A stretch of 64,000 nucleotides of DNA from Streptomyces fagopyri (GTDB lineage Bacteria; Actinomycetota; Actinomycetes; Streptomycetales; Streptomycetaceae), in the NCBI RefSeq assembly GCF_009498275.1, contig NZ_CP045643.1, forward strand, positions 1,550,001 through 1,614,000. The letters run 5' to 3'. Position numbers and translations under genes: made by a program. Of this stretch, positions 20,132 to 27,542 are shown piece by piece (within the stretch, counting starts at the first letter, position 1; every line of letters begins with the position of its first letter). Under the pieces are notes generated by a model. That model searched no databases, had not been told where the DNA came from, and worked only from the letters and a program-made list of their open reading frames with translations.

Positions 20132-20250
20132 TGACGCACTGACTGTCCGGTCAACCGAATTACCTGAGACTGTGTCTGACGCCTGGTCAGCCTTCGCTCC
20201 GCGCGCGGTGCGAAAAAACCGTACGCCGCGGAACCCACGATCGGACAGCC

Positions 20251-21306
20251 ATGTGCGATTCCACTCACGCCTCCGTGCCCGATGCCGCGCGCACCGCCCC
20301 GCGTCCCGCGCCCGGCACCGCGACCGACCCGATCGCCCTCGCTCCCGTCGACGAGATCAGGATCACGGTCCTGATGGACAACACCTACGACGCGCTGCTG
20401 GTCGGTGACAGCCGGACGGGCAGAGCCGGTTTCGGGCCCGCGACCGTTCCCGCCGGACAGTTCGTGTCCGGCCGGACGTCCGTCGGTCTGCTGGCCGAGC
20501 ACGGCTTCTCCGCCCTGGTGACCGTTCGGCGCGCGGAACGTGACACGACCCTGCTGTTCGACGCGGGTCTCTCACCCGACGGGATGGTGGACAACGCGAG
20601 GCGCCTCGGCGTCGATCTGACCGCTCTGCAGGGCGTCGTCCTGAGCCACGGCCACTTCGACCACGCCGGTGGCCTGAGCGGTCTGGCGGCCGAGCTGGGC
20701 AGCGGCCGGATGCCGATGGTCGTGCACCCCGCCGTGTGGACCCCGCGCCGTGTCATGACGCCGCAGAACGTCTTCGAGATGCCCACCCTCAGCAAGACGG
20801 CCCTCGACGCCGAGGGGTTCGAGGTCATCGAGCGGCGCCACCCCTCCCTGCTCGTCGACGGGAGCGTGCTGATCACCGGTGAGGTCGACCGCACCACCGG
20901 TTTCGAGCACGGCATGCCCGTCTCCCACCAGGCGTGGCGGGACGAGCACTGGCGTCACGACCCCCTCGTCATCGACGACCAGGCGCTGGTGGTGCACCTC
21001 AGGGGACAGGGACTGGTCGTGCTCACCGGGTGCGGACACGCCGGTGCCGTCAACATCGTGCGCCACGCGCGACGGCTCACCGGCGTCGCCACGGTGCACG
21101 CCCTGCTCGGCGGTCTTCACCTGAGCGGGCCCGCCTTCGAACCCGTCATCGGCCCCACGGTCGCCGCGCTCACCGCGCTGGCCCCGAAGCTGCTGGCTCC
21201 AGGGCACTGCACCGGCTGGCGCGCGCAGCACACCCTCGCCGCGGCCCTGCCGGCGGCGTGGGTTCCCAGCAGCAGCGGCACCACGCACCATCTCGTCGCC
21301 GCCTGA
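20251..21306 (+). CDS. MBL-fold metallo-hydrolase (DHPMAP-synthase-like)
   Basis: 351-aa metallo-beta-lactamase-fold protein. The metal motif is SHGHFDHAGG (H-x-H-x-D-H), with later GCGHAGAVN and GGLHLSG, the pattern of the subgroup that includes 7,8-dihydropterin-6-methyl-4-(ribofuranosyl)aminobenzene-phosphate synthase-like proteins. Cytoplasmic, no signal peptide. ATG at 20251-20253. Its exact substrate is unknown. Converges on the galactonate cluster; the 92-bp gap has no clear hairpin. Confidence 0.87.
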   Translation: MCDSTHASVPDAARTAPRPAPGTATDPIALAPVDEIRITVLMDNTYDALLVGDSRTGRAGFGPATVPAGQFVSGRTSVGLLAEHGFSALVTVRRAERDTTLLFDAGLSPDGMVDNARRLGVDLTALQGVVLSHGHFDHAGGLSGLAAELGSGRMPMVVHPAVWTPRRVMTPQNVFEMPTLSKTALDAEGFEVIERRHPSLLVDGSVLITGEVDRTTGFEHGMPVSHQAWRDEHWRHDPLVIDDQALVVHLRGQGLVVLTGCGHAGAVNIVRHARRLTGVATVHALLGGLHLSGPAFEPVIGPTVAALTALAPKLLAPGHCTGWRAQHTLAAALPAAWVPSSSGTTHHLVAA

Positions 21307-21398
21307 CGCCGTCGCACGTCACCCCGACACCGTCACACCGCGCCTCGACGCCCCTTGGCGCAAGCGCGCCTGTGGCCCGGGGAAGCCCTCACTTCCCC

Positions 21399-22421
21399 TC
21401 ACCGGCCGGACGATTCCTCCCCGGCGGACGATCCCTCCTCGCGCGCCACCCGCGCCCACTCCTCGGCGGACAACGCGAGGAGCCGGCGTACGGACCCGGC
21501 GTCGGGCAGCGAGCCGTGGTCGCCCGTCACCCCGAGGGCGGAGACGGCCGTGATGTGGCCGAGGCGCAGGGCGCGCGCCAGGGTCTCCCCGCGGAGCAGA
21601 CCGGCCAGGAATCCCGCGGCGAAGGCGTCACCCGCGCCGACGGGTTCGACCACCCGCGTGCGCAGCGCCGGCACCACGACGACGTCTCCTTCCAGGACCG
21701 CGGCGGTGGCGGATTCGGCGCCGTCCTTGACGACGACGATCCGCGGACGCGGCAGCAACTCCCGTACGCCGTCGGCCGTGAGGTCGGCGCCCCACAGGTT
21801 CTGGGCCTCGTCCAGACCGACGAAGACGACGTCCGCACGGTCGGCCAGGTCCCGCAGGACGGTGGCCGCCGTGTCGTCGCGCCACAGGGCGGGGCGGTGG
21901 TTGACGTCGAAGCTGACGGCGTACGGCCGTTCGGCGGGCGCGGTGCCCAGCGCGCGGCTCACCAGTTCCCGGCAGGACGGGGACAGCGCCGGGGTGATCC
22001 CGCTGACGTGCAGGAGGGACGCTGCGCGTACGGGTGGGGTGTCCAGCAGACCGGGGCCGAGGGCGGAGGCCGCTGACCCGGAACGGTAGTAGTGGACGCG
22101 GGTTCCGTCCGGGTGAGGGGACTTGAGGAGCAGACCGGTGGGGCGGTCGGGGTCGGTGCGGACATGCGTGACGTCGACGCCCGCGGCGGCGACGCAGGCC
22201 CGGACGCGCCGGCCGGGCGCGTCGTCGCCCAGGGCGGAGAGCCAGGCCACCGGTATGCCGTGGTCGGCCAGGTACATCGCGACGTTGGACTCGGCTCCCG
22301 CCACCGTCAGGCGCAGGTGCTCGGCGTCCTCCAGCGGACCGACCGGGTCCGGAGCCAGGGCCGCCATGGTCTCCCCGACGCACACGACGGGGCCGGGGGC
22401 GGGACGCCACGGCGCGGTCAC
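21399..22421 (-). CDS. PfkB-family sugar-acid kinase, probable 2-keto-3-deoxy-galactonate kinase
   Basis: 340-aa ribokinase/PfkB fold: N-terminal sugar-binding part (AGAESNVAMYLADHG) and the C-terminal signature VGAGDAFAAGF with catalytic Asp265. GTG at 22419-22421 overlaps the upstream SMP-30 stop by 4 bp. In the cluster it should phosphorylate 2-keto-3-deoxy-D-galactonate, feeding the KDPG-type aldolase. This differs from E. coli, where DgoK belongs to another kinase family. Last gene of the 12-gene cluster. Confidence 0.85.
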   Translation of the reverse strand: MTAPWRPAPGPVVCVGETMAALAPDPVGPLEDAEHLRLTVAGAESNVAMYLADHGIPVAWLSALGDDAPGRRVRACVAAAGVDVTHVRTDPDRPTGLLLKSPHPDGTRVHYYRSGSAASALGPGLLDTPPVRAASLLHVSGITPALSPSCRELVSRALGTAPAERPYAVSFDVNHRPALWRDDTAATVLRDLADRADVVFVGLDEAQNLWGADLTADGVRELLPRPRIVVVKDGAESATAAVLEGDVVVVPALRTRVVEPVGAGDAFAAGFLAGLLRGETLARALRLGHITAVSALGVTGDHGSLPDAGSVRRLLALSAEEWARVAREEGSSAGEESSGR

Positions 22422-23317
22422 GCGGGTCCCCCGGCCGGCAACACCGGCGGGAGCGCGGCGTCGTGGAGGCGGAACGCGGGCGTCGGCGGGCCGGGCACGT
22501 CCACACGGACGGAGAAGACCGCGCCGTCCTCGGGACGCGGATCGGTGAGCCCGACCCGGGCGGTGGTGACGTGCAGGACGTCGTGCTCCAGGCACACCCC
22601 GGCGGGTTGGCTCGCGGGCAGTCGCAGGACGCGGTCGGGCGTGCCGTCCGCGAGGTGACGGCGCACGGTACCGGTCCCCCACACGGCAACCCACAGGGCT
22701 CCCTCGGCGTCGACGGTCATGCCGTCGGGGCTGCCGTCGTCCACCGTGGCGAAGACCTCGGCCGTCCCGAGGACGCCGGTGTCCGGGTCGACCGGGTGGC
22801 GCCGGATCACTCCCCTGGCGCTGTCCGCGAGGTACATGACCGTGCCGTCGGCGGTGAAGGCGGGGCCGTTCGCGATGGTGATGCCCTCCAGGACCCGGAC
22901 CACGGTGCCGTCGTGGTCGACCCGGTAGAGCGAACCGGCGTTCTCGTCGGCGTCGTAGCCCATGCTGCCCGCCCAGAAGCGGCCGGAGGGGTCGGCGACC
23001 GCGTCGTTCATGCGCGTGCGGACCGCCGCGCCGTCCTCGGGCCGGGCCAGCCAGGTGGTCGCGCCGCCGGGCGCCAGCAGGCAGACGCCGGTGTCCGCGG
23101 CGGCGATCCAGGTGCCGGGGTGCCCGGCCACCGGGGCCACCGCGCCTACGGGGAACGGGAGTCGGGCCAGAGGCTCCAGGGGGCCGGCCGGGTCCTTCGG
23201 CGCCCTGAGGAGGCGACCGGCGAGGAGGTCGACGAGGACGACCTCCTCGCCCGTCCAGCGGATGCCCTCGCCGAGTTCCAGGCGGTCGGGGCGGGTGACG
23301 AGCGCGGGGGTGTTCAT
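22418..23317 (-). CDS. SMP-30/gluconolactonase/LRE family sugar lactonase
   Basis: 299-aa six-bladed propeller lactonase. Metal-site motifs: the early Glu in RLELGEGIRW, RMNDAVADPSGRFWAGSM (Asn and Arg of the family; key part RMNDAVADPSG), TIANGPAFTADG and SPDGMTVDAEG. Predicted to open D-galactono-1,4- or 1,5-lactone to D-galactonate, step two of the oxidative galactose route encoded here. ATG at 23315-23317 overlaps the aldolase stop (ATGA), indicating coupling. Confidence 0.9.
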   Translation of the reverse strand: MNTPALVTRPDRLELGEGIRWTGEEVVLVDLLAGRLLRAPKDPAGPLEPLARLPFPVGAVAPVAGHPGTWIAAADTGVCLLAPGGATTWLARPEDGAAVRTRMNDAVADPSGRFWAGSMGYDADENAGSLYRVDHDGTVVRVLEGITIANGPAFTADGTVMYLADSARGVIRRHPVDPDTGVLGTAEVFATVDDGSPDGMTVDAEGALWVAVWGTGTVRRHLADGTPDRVLRLPASQPAGVCLEHDVLHVTTARVGLTDPRPEDGAVFSVRVDVPGPPTPAFRLHDAALPPVLPAGGPA

Positions 23318-23946
23318 CGTCCGGCCTCCTCCGCCACGACGCGGAAGGCGCGGGCCCGGTCGCGGAGCGCGGCGAGGCTGCCTCCGTCCGCGGCGTCGCC
23401 GACCAGGGGCGAGCCGACACCGACGGCCGTGGCCCCGGCGGTGAGACAGGCGTGGGCGGCGGCCTCGTCGATCCCGCCGACGGGGACGAACGGCGCGTCG
23501 GGGAAGGGGCCGCGCAGTGCCCTGAGGTAGTCGGCGCCGCCGAAGGGCGCGGCGGGGAAGAGTTTCAGGGCCTCGGCGCCGAGCGCGCGGGCGGCGATGA
23601 CGTCGGTGGGGGTCAGCACCCCGGCGAGGACCGGCAGGCCCAGGTCCCGGGCCGCGCCGACGCCGTCGCCGAGTCCGGGTGTCACCACGAAGCCGGCTCC
23701 CGCACGGTGTGCGGCGCGGGCGTCGTCGGCGGTCAGGACCGTCCCGGCGCCCAGGAGCGCGTCGGGCCCGAGCGCGTGCCGGGCCCGCTCGATGACGGTG
23801 AGGGCGTCCGCTCCGCTCAGGGACACCTCTATGAGGCCGACGCCCTCCTCGGCGAGGGCCAGTACCGTGCGCAGCGCGGCGTCCGCGTCGCCTCCGCGGA
23901 CGATGGCGAGCAGTCGACGGGCGGCCAGGGCGGCTTGCAGATCCAC
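23314..23946 (-). CDS. 2-keto-3-deoxy-6-phospho-gluconate/galactonate aldolase
   Basis: 210-aa class I aldolase. Schiff-base Lys128 is in ALKLFPAAPFGG and catalytic Glu40 in GLIEVSL; GAGTVLT and GFVVTPGL are conserved. GTG at 23944-23946 has AAGGAGAG upstream; the long frame before it is not coding. Cleaves the phosphorylated keto-deoxy acid to pyruvate plus D-glyceraldehyde 3-phosphate. The usual R-T after the Glu strand is replaced by S-G, which may reflect galactonate rather than gluconate stereochemistry (inference). Confidence 0.9.
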   Translation of the reverse strand: MDLQAALAARRLLAIVRGGDADAALRTVLALAEEGVGLIEVSLSGADALTVIERARHALGPDALLGAGTVLTADDARAAHRAGAGFVVTPGLGDGVGAARDLGLPVLAGVLTPTDVIAARALGAEALKLFPAAPFGGADYLRALRGPFPDAPFVPVGGIDEAAAHACLTAGATAVGVGSPLVGDAADGGSLAALRDRARAFRVVAEEAGR

Positions 23947-23977
23947 GGCAGGGAACTCTCCTTCTGGACAGCGGTGT

Positions 23978-24790
23978 TCAGGGGCAGCGGCAGACGGTGC
24001 TGAGGGTGAGGCGCCAGCGCACCTCGCCGGAGCCGGGGACGCGGGCGGCGTCGTCGGGTCCTGCCTCGGCGAGGTCGAAGACACGGCCGAGCATCGGTTC
24101 GACGCCGATGCTGCGGTAGGGGGCGTGCTGGGGGAAGCCGCCGAGGTTGCGCCACAGGGCGACCGACACCGGCTGCTCCTCGGCGTGCAGGGCCAGGCCG
24201 AGGCGGTCGGGGCCGTCGTGGACGCAGGCCCGCCGGGCGTCGACGACGGCCCCGACGGCGGTGCCGTCGTCGGGGCCGAGCCGGTGCAGGGGGACTCCGC
24301 ACGGGGACGGCCACGCGCCGGTGATCCAGGGTGCGCCGGCCGGCCAGGGGCAGTCGACGAGCGCGGCGGCCTCCGGGAACAACCGGGTGGGCGCCCCTTC
24401 CGGCAGGTGGAGGGTGGCGGCGGCCGACAGGTCGAGCAGGGCGTGCGCGGCCCAGACGAAGCGGAATCCCGGCTCGGCGGTGAGGACGTAGTCGGCCTCG
24501 GCCCCGTCGGCCGTGGCCCGGATCGTACGGCGGAGGGTGAAGTCCGCACCGCGTACGGCCTCGACGGCACCCTCCCGGGTCCAGGGCCGGGACCAGACGT
24601 CTCCGTGGTCCGGGGTCCCGCGGACGGTGGGGACACATTCCTCCAGGCCGCCCGCGTCGACGAACGCCGATCCGGGAACGGTCTGTTGGCGCGCGGGGTC
24701 GGGGCGGTGCCAGAGCCACTCGCGGCCGGGGGTCGCGAGGGAGGTCCAACGGCCGCCGTGGAGCGGGTCGGTGACGATGTCCAGCGGCAT
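23978..24790 (-). CDS. Aldose-epimerase-like (galactose mutarotase fold) protein
   Basis: 270 aa with a beta-sandwich of the galactose-mutarotase superfamily (WLWHRPDPAR, GGLEECVPTV, WAAHALLDLS, IGVEPMLGRVFDLA). ATG at 24788-24790 begins 2 bp after the dehydratase stop. It probably supplies the beta-anomer for the galactose dehydrogenase or equilibrates an intermediate. Classical GalM catalytic His/Glu are only partly identifiable, so binding rather than catalysis cannot be excluded. Confidence 0.75.
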   Translation of the reverse strand: MPLDIVTDPLHGGRWTSLATPGREWLWHRPDPARQQTVPGSAFVDAGGLEECVPTVRGTPDHGDVWSRPWTREGAVEAVRGADFTLRRTIRATADGAEADYVLTAEPGFRFVWAAHALLDLSAAATLHLPEGAPTRLFPEAAALVDCPWPAGAPWITGAWPSPCGVPLHRLGPDDGTAVGAVVDARRACVHDGPDRLGLALHAEEQPVSVALWRNLGGFPQHAPYRSIGVEPMLGRVFDLAEAGPDDAARVPGSGEVRWRLTLSTVCRCP

Positions 24791-24792
24791 GC

Positions 24793-25938
24793 TCACCACT
24801 CCGCGAAGGAGCCGTCGGGGTGCCGCCACACGGGGTTGCGCCAGGCGTGCCCGGCACGGTCGGCGGCGCGTACGGCGGCCTCGTCGACGCTGACGCCGAG
24901 GCCCGGCGCGGTGCCGCGTGACGCGTGCCCGTCGACGAACCGGAAGGGCTCGGGGTCGACGACGTAGGAGAGCAGGTCGGCGTCCTTGTTGTAGTGGATG
25001 CCCCTGCTCTGTTCCTGGATGAGGAAGTTCGGTGTGGCGAACGCGACTTGGAGGCTGGCGGCGAGGGCGATCGGGCCGAGGGGGCAGTGCGGGGCGAGGT
25101 GGGCGCCGTAGGTCTCGGCGAGGGAGGCGATGCGGTGGACCTCGGAGATGCCTCCGGCGTGGGAGAGGTCGGGCTGGGCGACGGCGATGCCGGCGGTGAG
25201 CGGCGCGAGGAACTCGGCGCGGGAGTAGAGGCGTTCGCCGGTGGCCAGCGGTACCGGGCTGGCGCCGACGAGCCCGGCGAGCAGGTGGTTCTGCTCGGGG
25301 AGGACCGGTTCCTCGACGAACAGGGGGTGCAGGGGGGCGAGTTCGTTCAGGACGCGGCGGGCGTTGGCGGCGGTGAAGCGGCCGTGGAAGTCGACGGCGA
25401 CGTCCCGGTCGGGTCCGAGGACGTCGCGGGCCGCGGCCACGCGGGCGACGACCGCCGCGGTCTCGGCCATGGTGGCGGCCGGCCCGACCCGTCCGGCGCC
25501 GTTCATCTTCACGGCGGTGAATCCGGCCTCCACCTGCTCGCCGATCTGGTCGGTGAGTTCGGCGGGTTCGTCGCCGCCGACCCAGGCGTAGACCCGGACC
25601 CGGTCGCGCACGGGGCCGCCGAGCAGGGCGTGCACGGGGGCGCCGTAGGTCTTGCCCGCGATGTCCCACAGTGCCTGGTCGAGTCCGGCGACGGCGCTGG
25701 ACAGGACCGGGCCGCCCCGGTAGAAGCCGCCCTTGGTGAGGACCTGCCAGTGGTCCTGGATACGGAGCGGGTCCTGGCCGAGGAGGTATTCGGCGAGGAC
25801 GTCGACGGCGGTCCTCACCAGTTCGGCGCGGCCCTCGACGACGGGTTCGCCCCAGCCGGTCACGCCCTCGTCGGTCTCCACGCGGCAGAACAGCCAGCGC
25901 GGCGGTACGAGGAAGGTTTCGACGCGTGTGATCTTCAC
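24793..25938 (-). CDS. dgoD: D-galactonate dehydratase
   Basis: 381-aa enolase-superfamily enzyme with near full-length resemblance to E. coli DgoD: MKITRVETFLVPPRWLF at the start, GGFYRGGP, the metal ligands Asp (VAVDFHGR), Glu (LFVEEPVLPE) and Glu (ATGERLYSR), the DLSHAGGI strand, catalytic His in APHCPLGPIALA, IQEQSRGIHYN, and the ending RNPVWRHPDGS. Converts D-galactonate to 2-keto-3-deoxy-D-galactonate. Starts inside the end of the FadR-type regulator (4-bp overlap). Confidence 0.96.
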   Translation of the reverse strand: MKITRVETFLVPPRWLFCRVETDEGVTGWGEPVVEGRAELVRTAVDVLAEYLLGQDPLRIQDHWQVLTKGGFYRGGPVLSSAVAGLDQALWDIAGKTYGAPVHALLGGPVRDRVRVYAWVGGDEPAELTDQIGEQVEAGFTAVKMNGAGRVGPAATMAETAAVVARVAAARDVLGPDRDVAVDFHGRFTAANARRVLNELAPLHPLFVEEPVLPEQNHLLAGLVGASPVPLATGERLYSRAEFLAPLTAGIAVAQPDLSHAGGISEVHRIASLAETYGAHLAPHCPLGPIALAASLQVAFATPNFLIQEQSRGIHYNKDADLLSYVVDPEPFRFVDGHASRGTAPGLGVSVDEAAVRAADRAGHAWRNPVWRHPDGSFAEW

Positions 25939-26672
25939 CGGCCACCGGTGCCTTTCGGGTCTTCGGGTTCGCCGATCCGGTCCAGGTCGCGGCCGGCCTG
26001 GTCGAGCAGGGCGCGCATGGCCGCCTCGGCGGCCCGCGGGTCCCGGTCGCGTACGGCGTCCAGGACGGCGCGGTGGGCGGGTACGGGGTCCTCGCTGTGC
26101 GGGGCGCTGTGCACGATGCTGTCGCGGTGGGCGAGGCCCGACTCGATCACCACCTCCATGCGTTCCAGGAGTTCGTTGTGGGTCGCGGCGAGCAGGGCGC
26201 GGTGGAAGGCGAGGTCGGACTCGACGGCGTGGGCGGCGCCGGTGCCGTCCTCCCCCATCGCCGTCAGGGCGTCCTCCAGGGCGGCGAGGTCGGCGTCGGT
26301 ACGGCGCTCGGCGGCCAGCCGGACCGCGGCCGGTTCGACGATGGCGCGTACCTCGGCGAGGTTGCGCAGCAGGCCGAGGTCGGCCTCGGCGGAGCCGGCG
26401 CCCTGGATCTGCCAGCGCAGCACGTCGGCGTCGAGGAGGTTCCAGTCGGAGCGGGAGCGCACGAACGTGCCGCGTTTCTGGCGGGCGTCGACCATGCCTT
26501 TCGCGGCGAGGACCTTGAGGGACTCGCGCAGCGCGGTGAGGCTGACGTCCAGCTCACGCTGCAGCGCCACGAGGTCGAGCGTGGCCCCCTCGGGGATCTC
26601 GCCCCCGAGGATGCGGCGGGCGAGGAACTCCACGGTCTGACCGTGCACGCCGCGGCGGGCGTAAGGCGTCAT
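25935..26672 (-). CDS. FadR-type GntR regulator (DgoR-like)
   Basis: 245 aa. N-terminal GntR winged helix (GATLDLVALQRELDVSLTAL, then RESLKVLAAKGMV) and a C-terminal FCD ligand-binding domain with metal His/Asp residues (LAFHRALL, AHRAVLDAV). E. coli DgoR, which represses the dgo operon in response to galactonate, belongs to this family. Placed between the SDR gene and dgoD and overlapping dgoD by 4 bp, it is the likely pathway regulator. A GntR-like TGT-ACG-ACA element overlaps its own start. Confidence 0.9.
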   Translation of the reverse strand: MTPYARRGVHGQTVEFLARRILGGEIPEGATLDLVALQRELDVSLTALRESLKVLAAKGMVDARQKRGTFVRSRSDWNLLDADVLRWQIQGAGSAEADLGLLRNLAEVRAIVEPAAVRLAAERRTDADLAALEDALTAMGEDGTGAAHAVESDLAFHRALLAATHNELLERMEVVIESGLAHRDSIVHSAPHSEDPVPAHRAVLDAVRDRDPRAAEAAMRALLDQAGRDLDRIGEPEDPKGTGGR

Positions 26673-26680
26673 GTCGTACA
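26672..26680. promoter_or_regulatory. Candidate FadR/GntR operator at the regulator start
   Basis: On the minus strand TGTACGACA fits the FadR-subfamily core GT-N3-AC flanked by T and A. It abuts the ATG of the GntR gene. It is short and found once, so the evidence is weak. Confidence 0.3.
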
Positions 26681-26703
26681 GCCTTTCGGTGGTCGGGGCT
26701 CGG

Positions 26704-27477
26704 TCATGCGGAGGCCTTCAGGACGCTCCAGCCGCCGTCGACGAGCAGGTGCGACCCGGTGATGTACGAGGCCTCGTCGGAGCCGAGGAACGCGATGGCC
26801 GCGGCCACTTCCGCGGGGGTGCCGAAGCGGCGGGCCGCCGTCTCGGCGACGCTGCGTTCACGCTCCTCGGGCGGCACGCGGTCCCAGGCGGCCGTGAGGA
26901 TCGGTCCCGGCAGGACGGCGTTGACCCGGACCTCGGGCCCGTACTCGACGGCGAGTTGTCCGCACAGGGAGAGCAGAGCGCCCTTGGACGCGGCGTAGGC
27001 GGGATGTCCGGGGATGCCCTTGTGGGCGTGGACGGACGAGGTGAGGACGACCGCGCCGCCGCGGTCGCGCAGGTCGGGCAGGACGGCGCGGACCCCGAGG
27101 AAGCCGGCGGTGAGGTTGACGTCGAGCTGGCGGCGCCAGGAGGCGAGGGAGAGTTCGTGCGCGGGCCGGACGTCGACGGTGTAGGCGTTGCTGACCAGGA
27201 GGTCGACCGGTCCGAAGGAGTGGGCGGCGTCGACGACGCGGCGCCAGTCGTCCTCGTCGGCGACGTCCGTGCGTACGAAGCGGGCCCGGCCGCCCTCTTC
27301 GGTGATCCGTTCCGCCTCGGCGCGGCCCCGCTCCTCGTCGATGTCGGCGAGCACGACGGCGGCTCCCTCCTGGGCGAGGCGGGCGGCGGTGGCGGCTCCG
27401 ATGCCGGAGGCGGCCCCGGTGACCACGGCCGTGCGGCCGGTGAAGCGGGCACCGCCGCCTCGTGCGGGCTGGTCCAT
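26704..27477 (-). CDS. SDR-family sugar dehydrogenase, probable D-galactose 1-dehydrogenase
   Basis: 257-aa classical short-chain dehydrogenase. Cofactor motif TGAASGIG at 20-27, catalytic Ser147, Tyr161 and Lys165 (YAASK), and GPILTAAW near the C-terminus. Asp at the end of strand 2 (VVLADID) favours NAD+. In this cluster it would oxidise D-galactose released by the alpha-galactosidases to galactonolactone. Assignment to galactose rests on context: transport and alpha-galactosidase genes precede it, lactonase and DgoD follow. 65 bp after GH36, 31 bp before the regulator. Confidence 0.83.
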   Translation of the reverse strand: MDQPARGGGARFTGRTAVVTGAASGIGAATAARLAQEGAAVVLADIDEERGRAEAERITEEGGRARFVRTDVADEDDWRRVVDAAHSFGPVDLLVSNAYTVDVRPAHELSLASWRRQLDVNLTAGFLGVRAVLPDLRDRGGAVVLTSSVHAHKGIPGHPAYAASKGALLSLCGQLAVEYGPEVRVNAVLPGPILTAAWDRVPPEERERSVAETAARRFGTPAEVAAAIAFLGSDEASYITGSHLLVDGGWSVLKASA

Positions 27478-27503
27478 CGTGGGTTACGGCTCCTTCGGGA
27501 TCG

Positions 27504-27522
27504 GGCACGGGATGCGTGCCCA
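27504..27522. terminator. Hairpin between GH36 and SDR genes
   Basis: GGGCACG-GGATG-CGTGCCC, 7-bp stem and 5-nt loop, in the 65-bp gap inside the cluster. It may attenuate transcription or stabilise an mRNA end between the uptake and catabolic halves. Confidence 0.45.
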
Positions 27523-27542
27523 TGGGGCGGGGTGGGTCGAAC

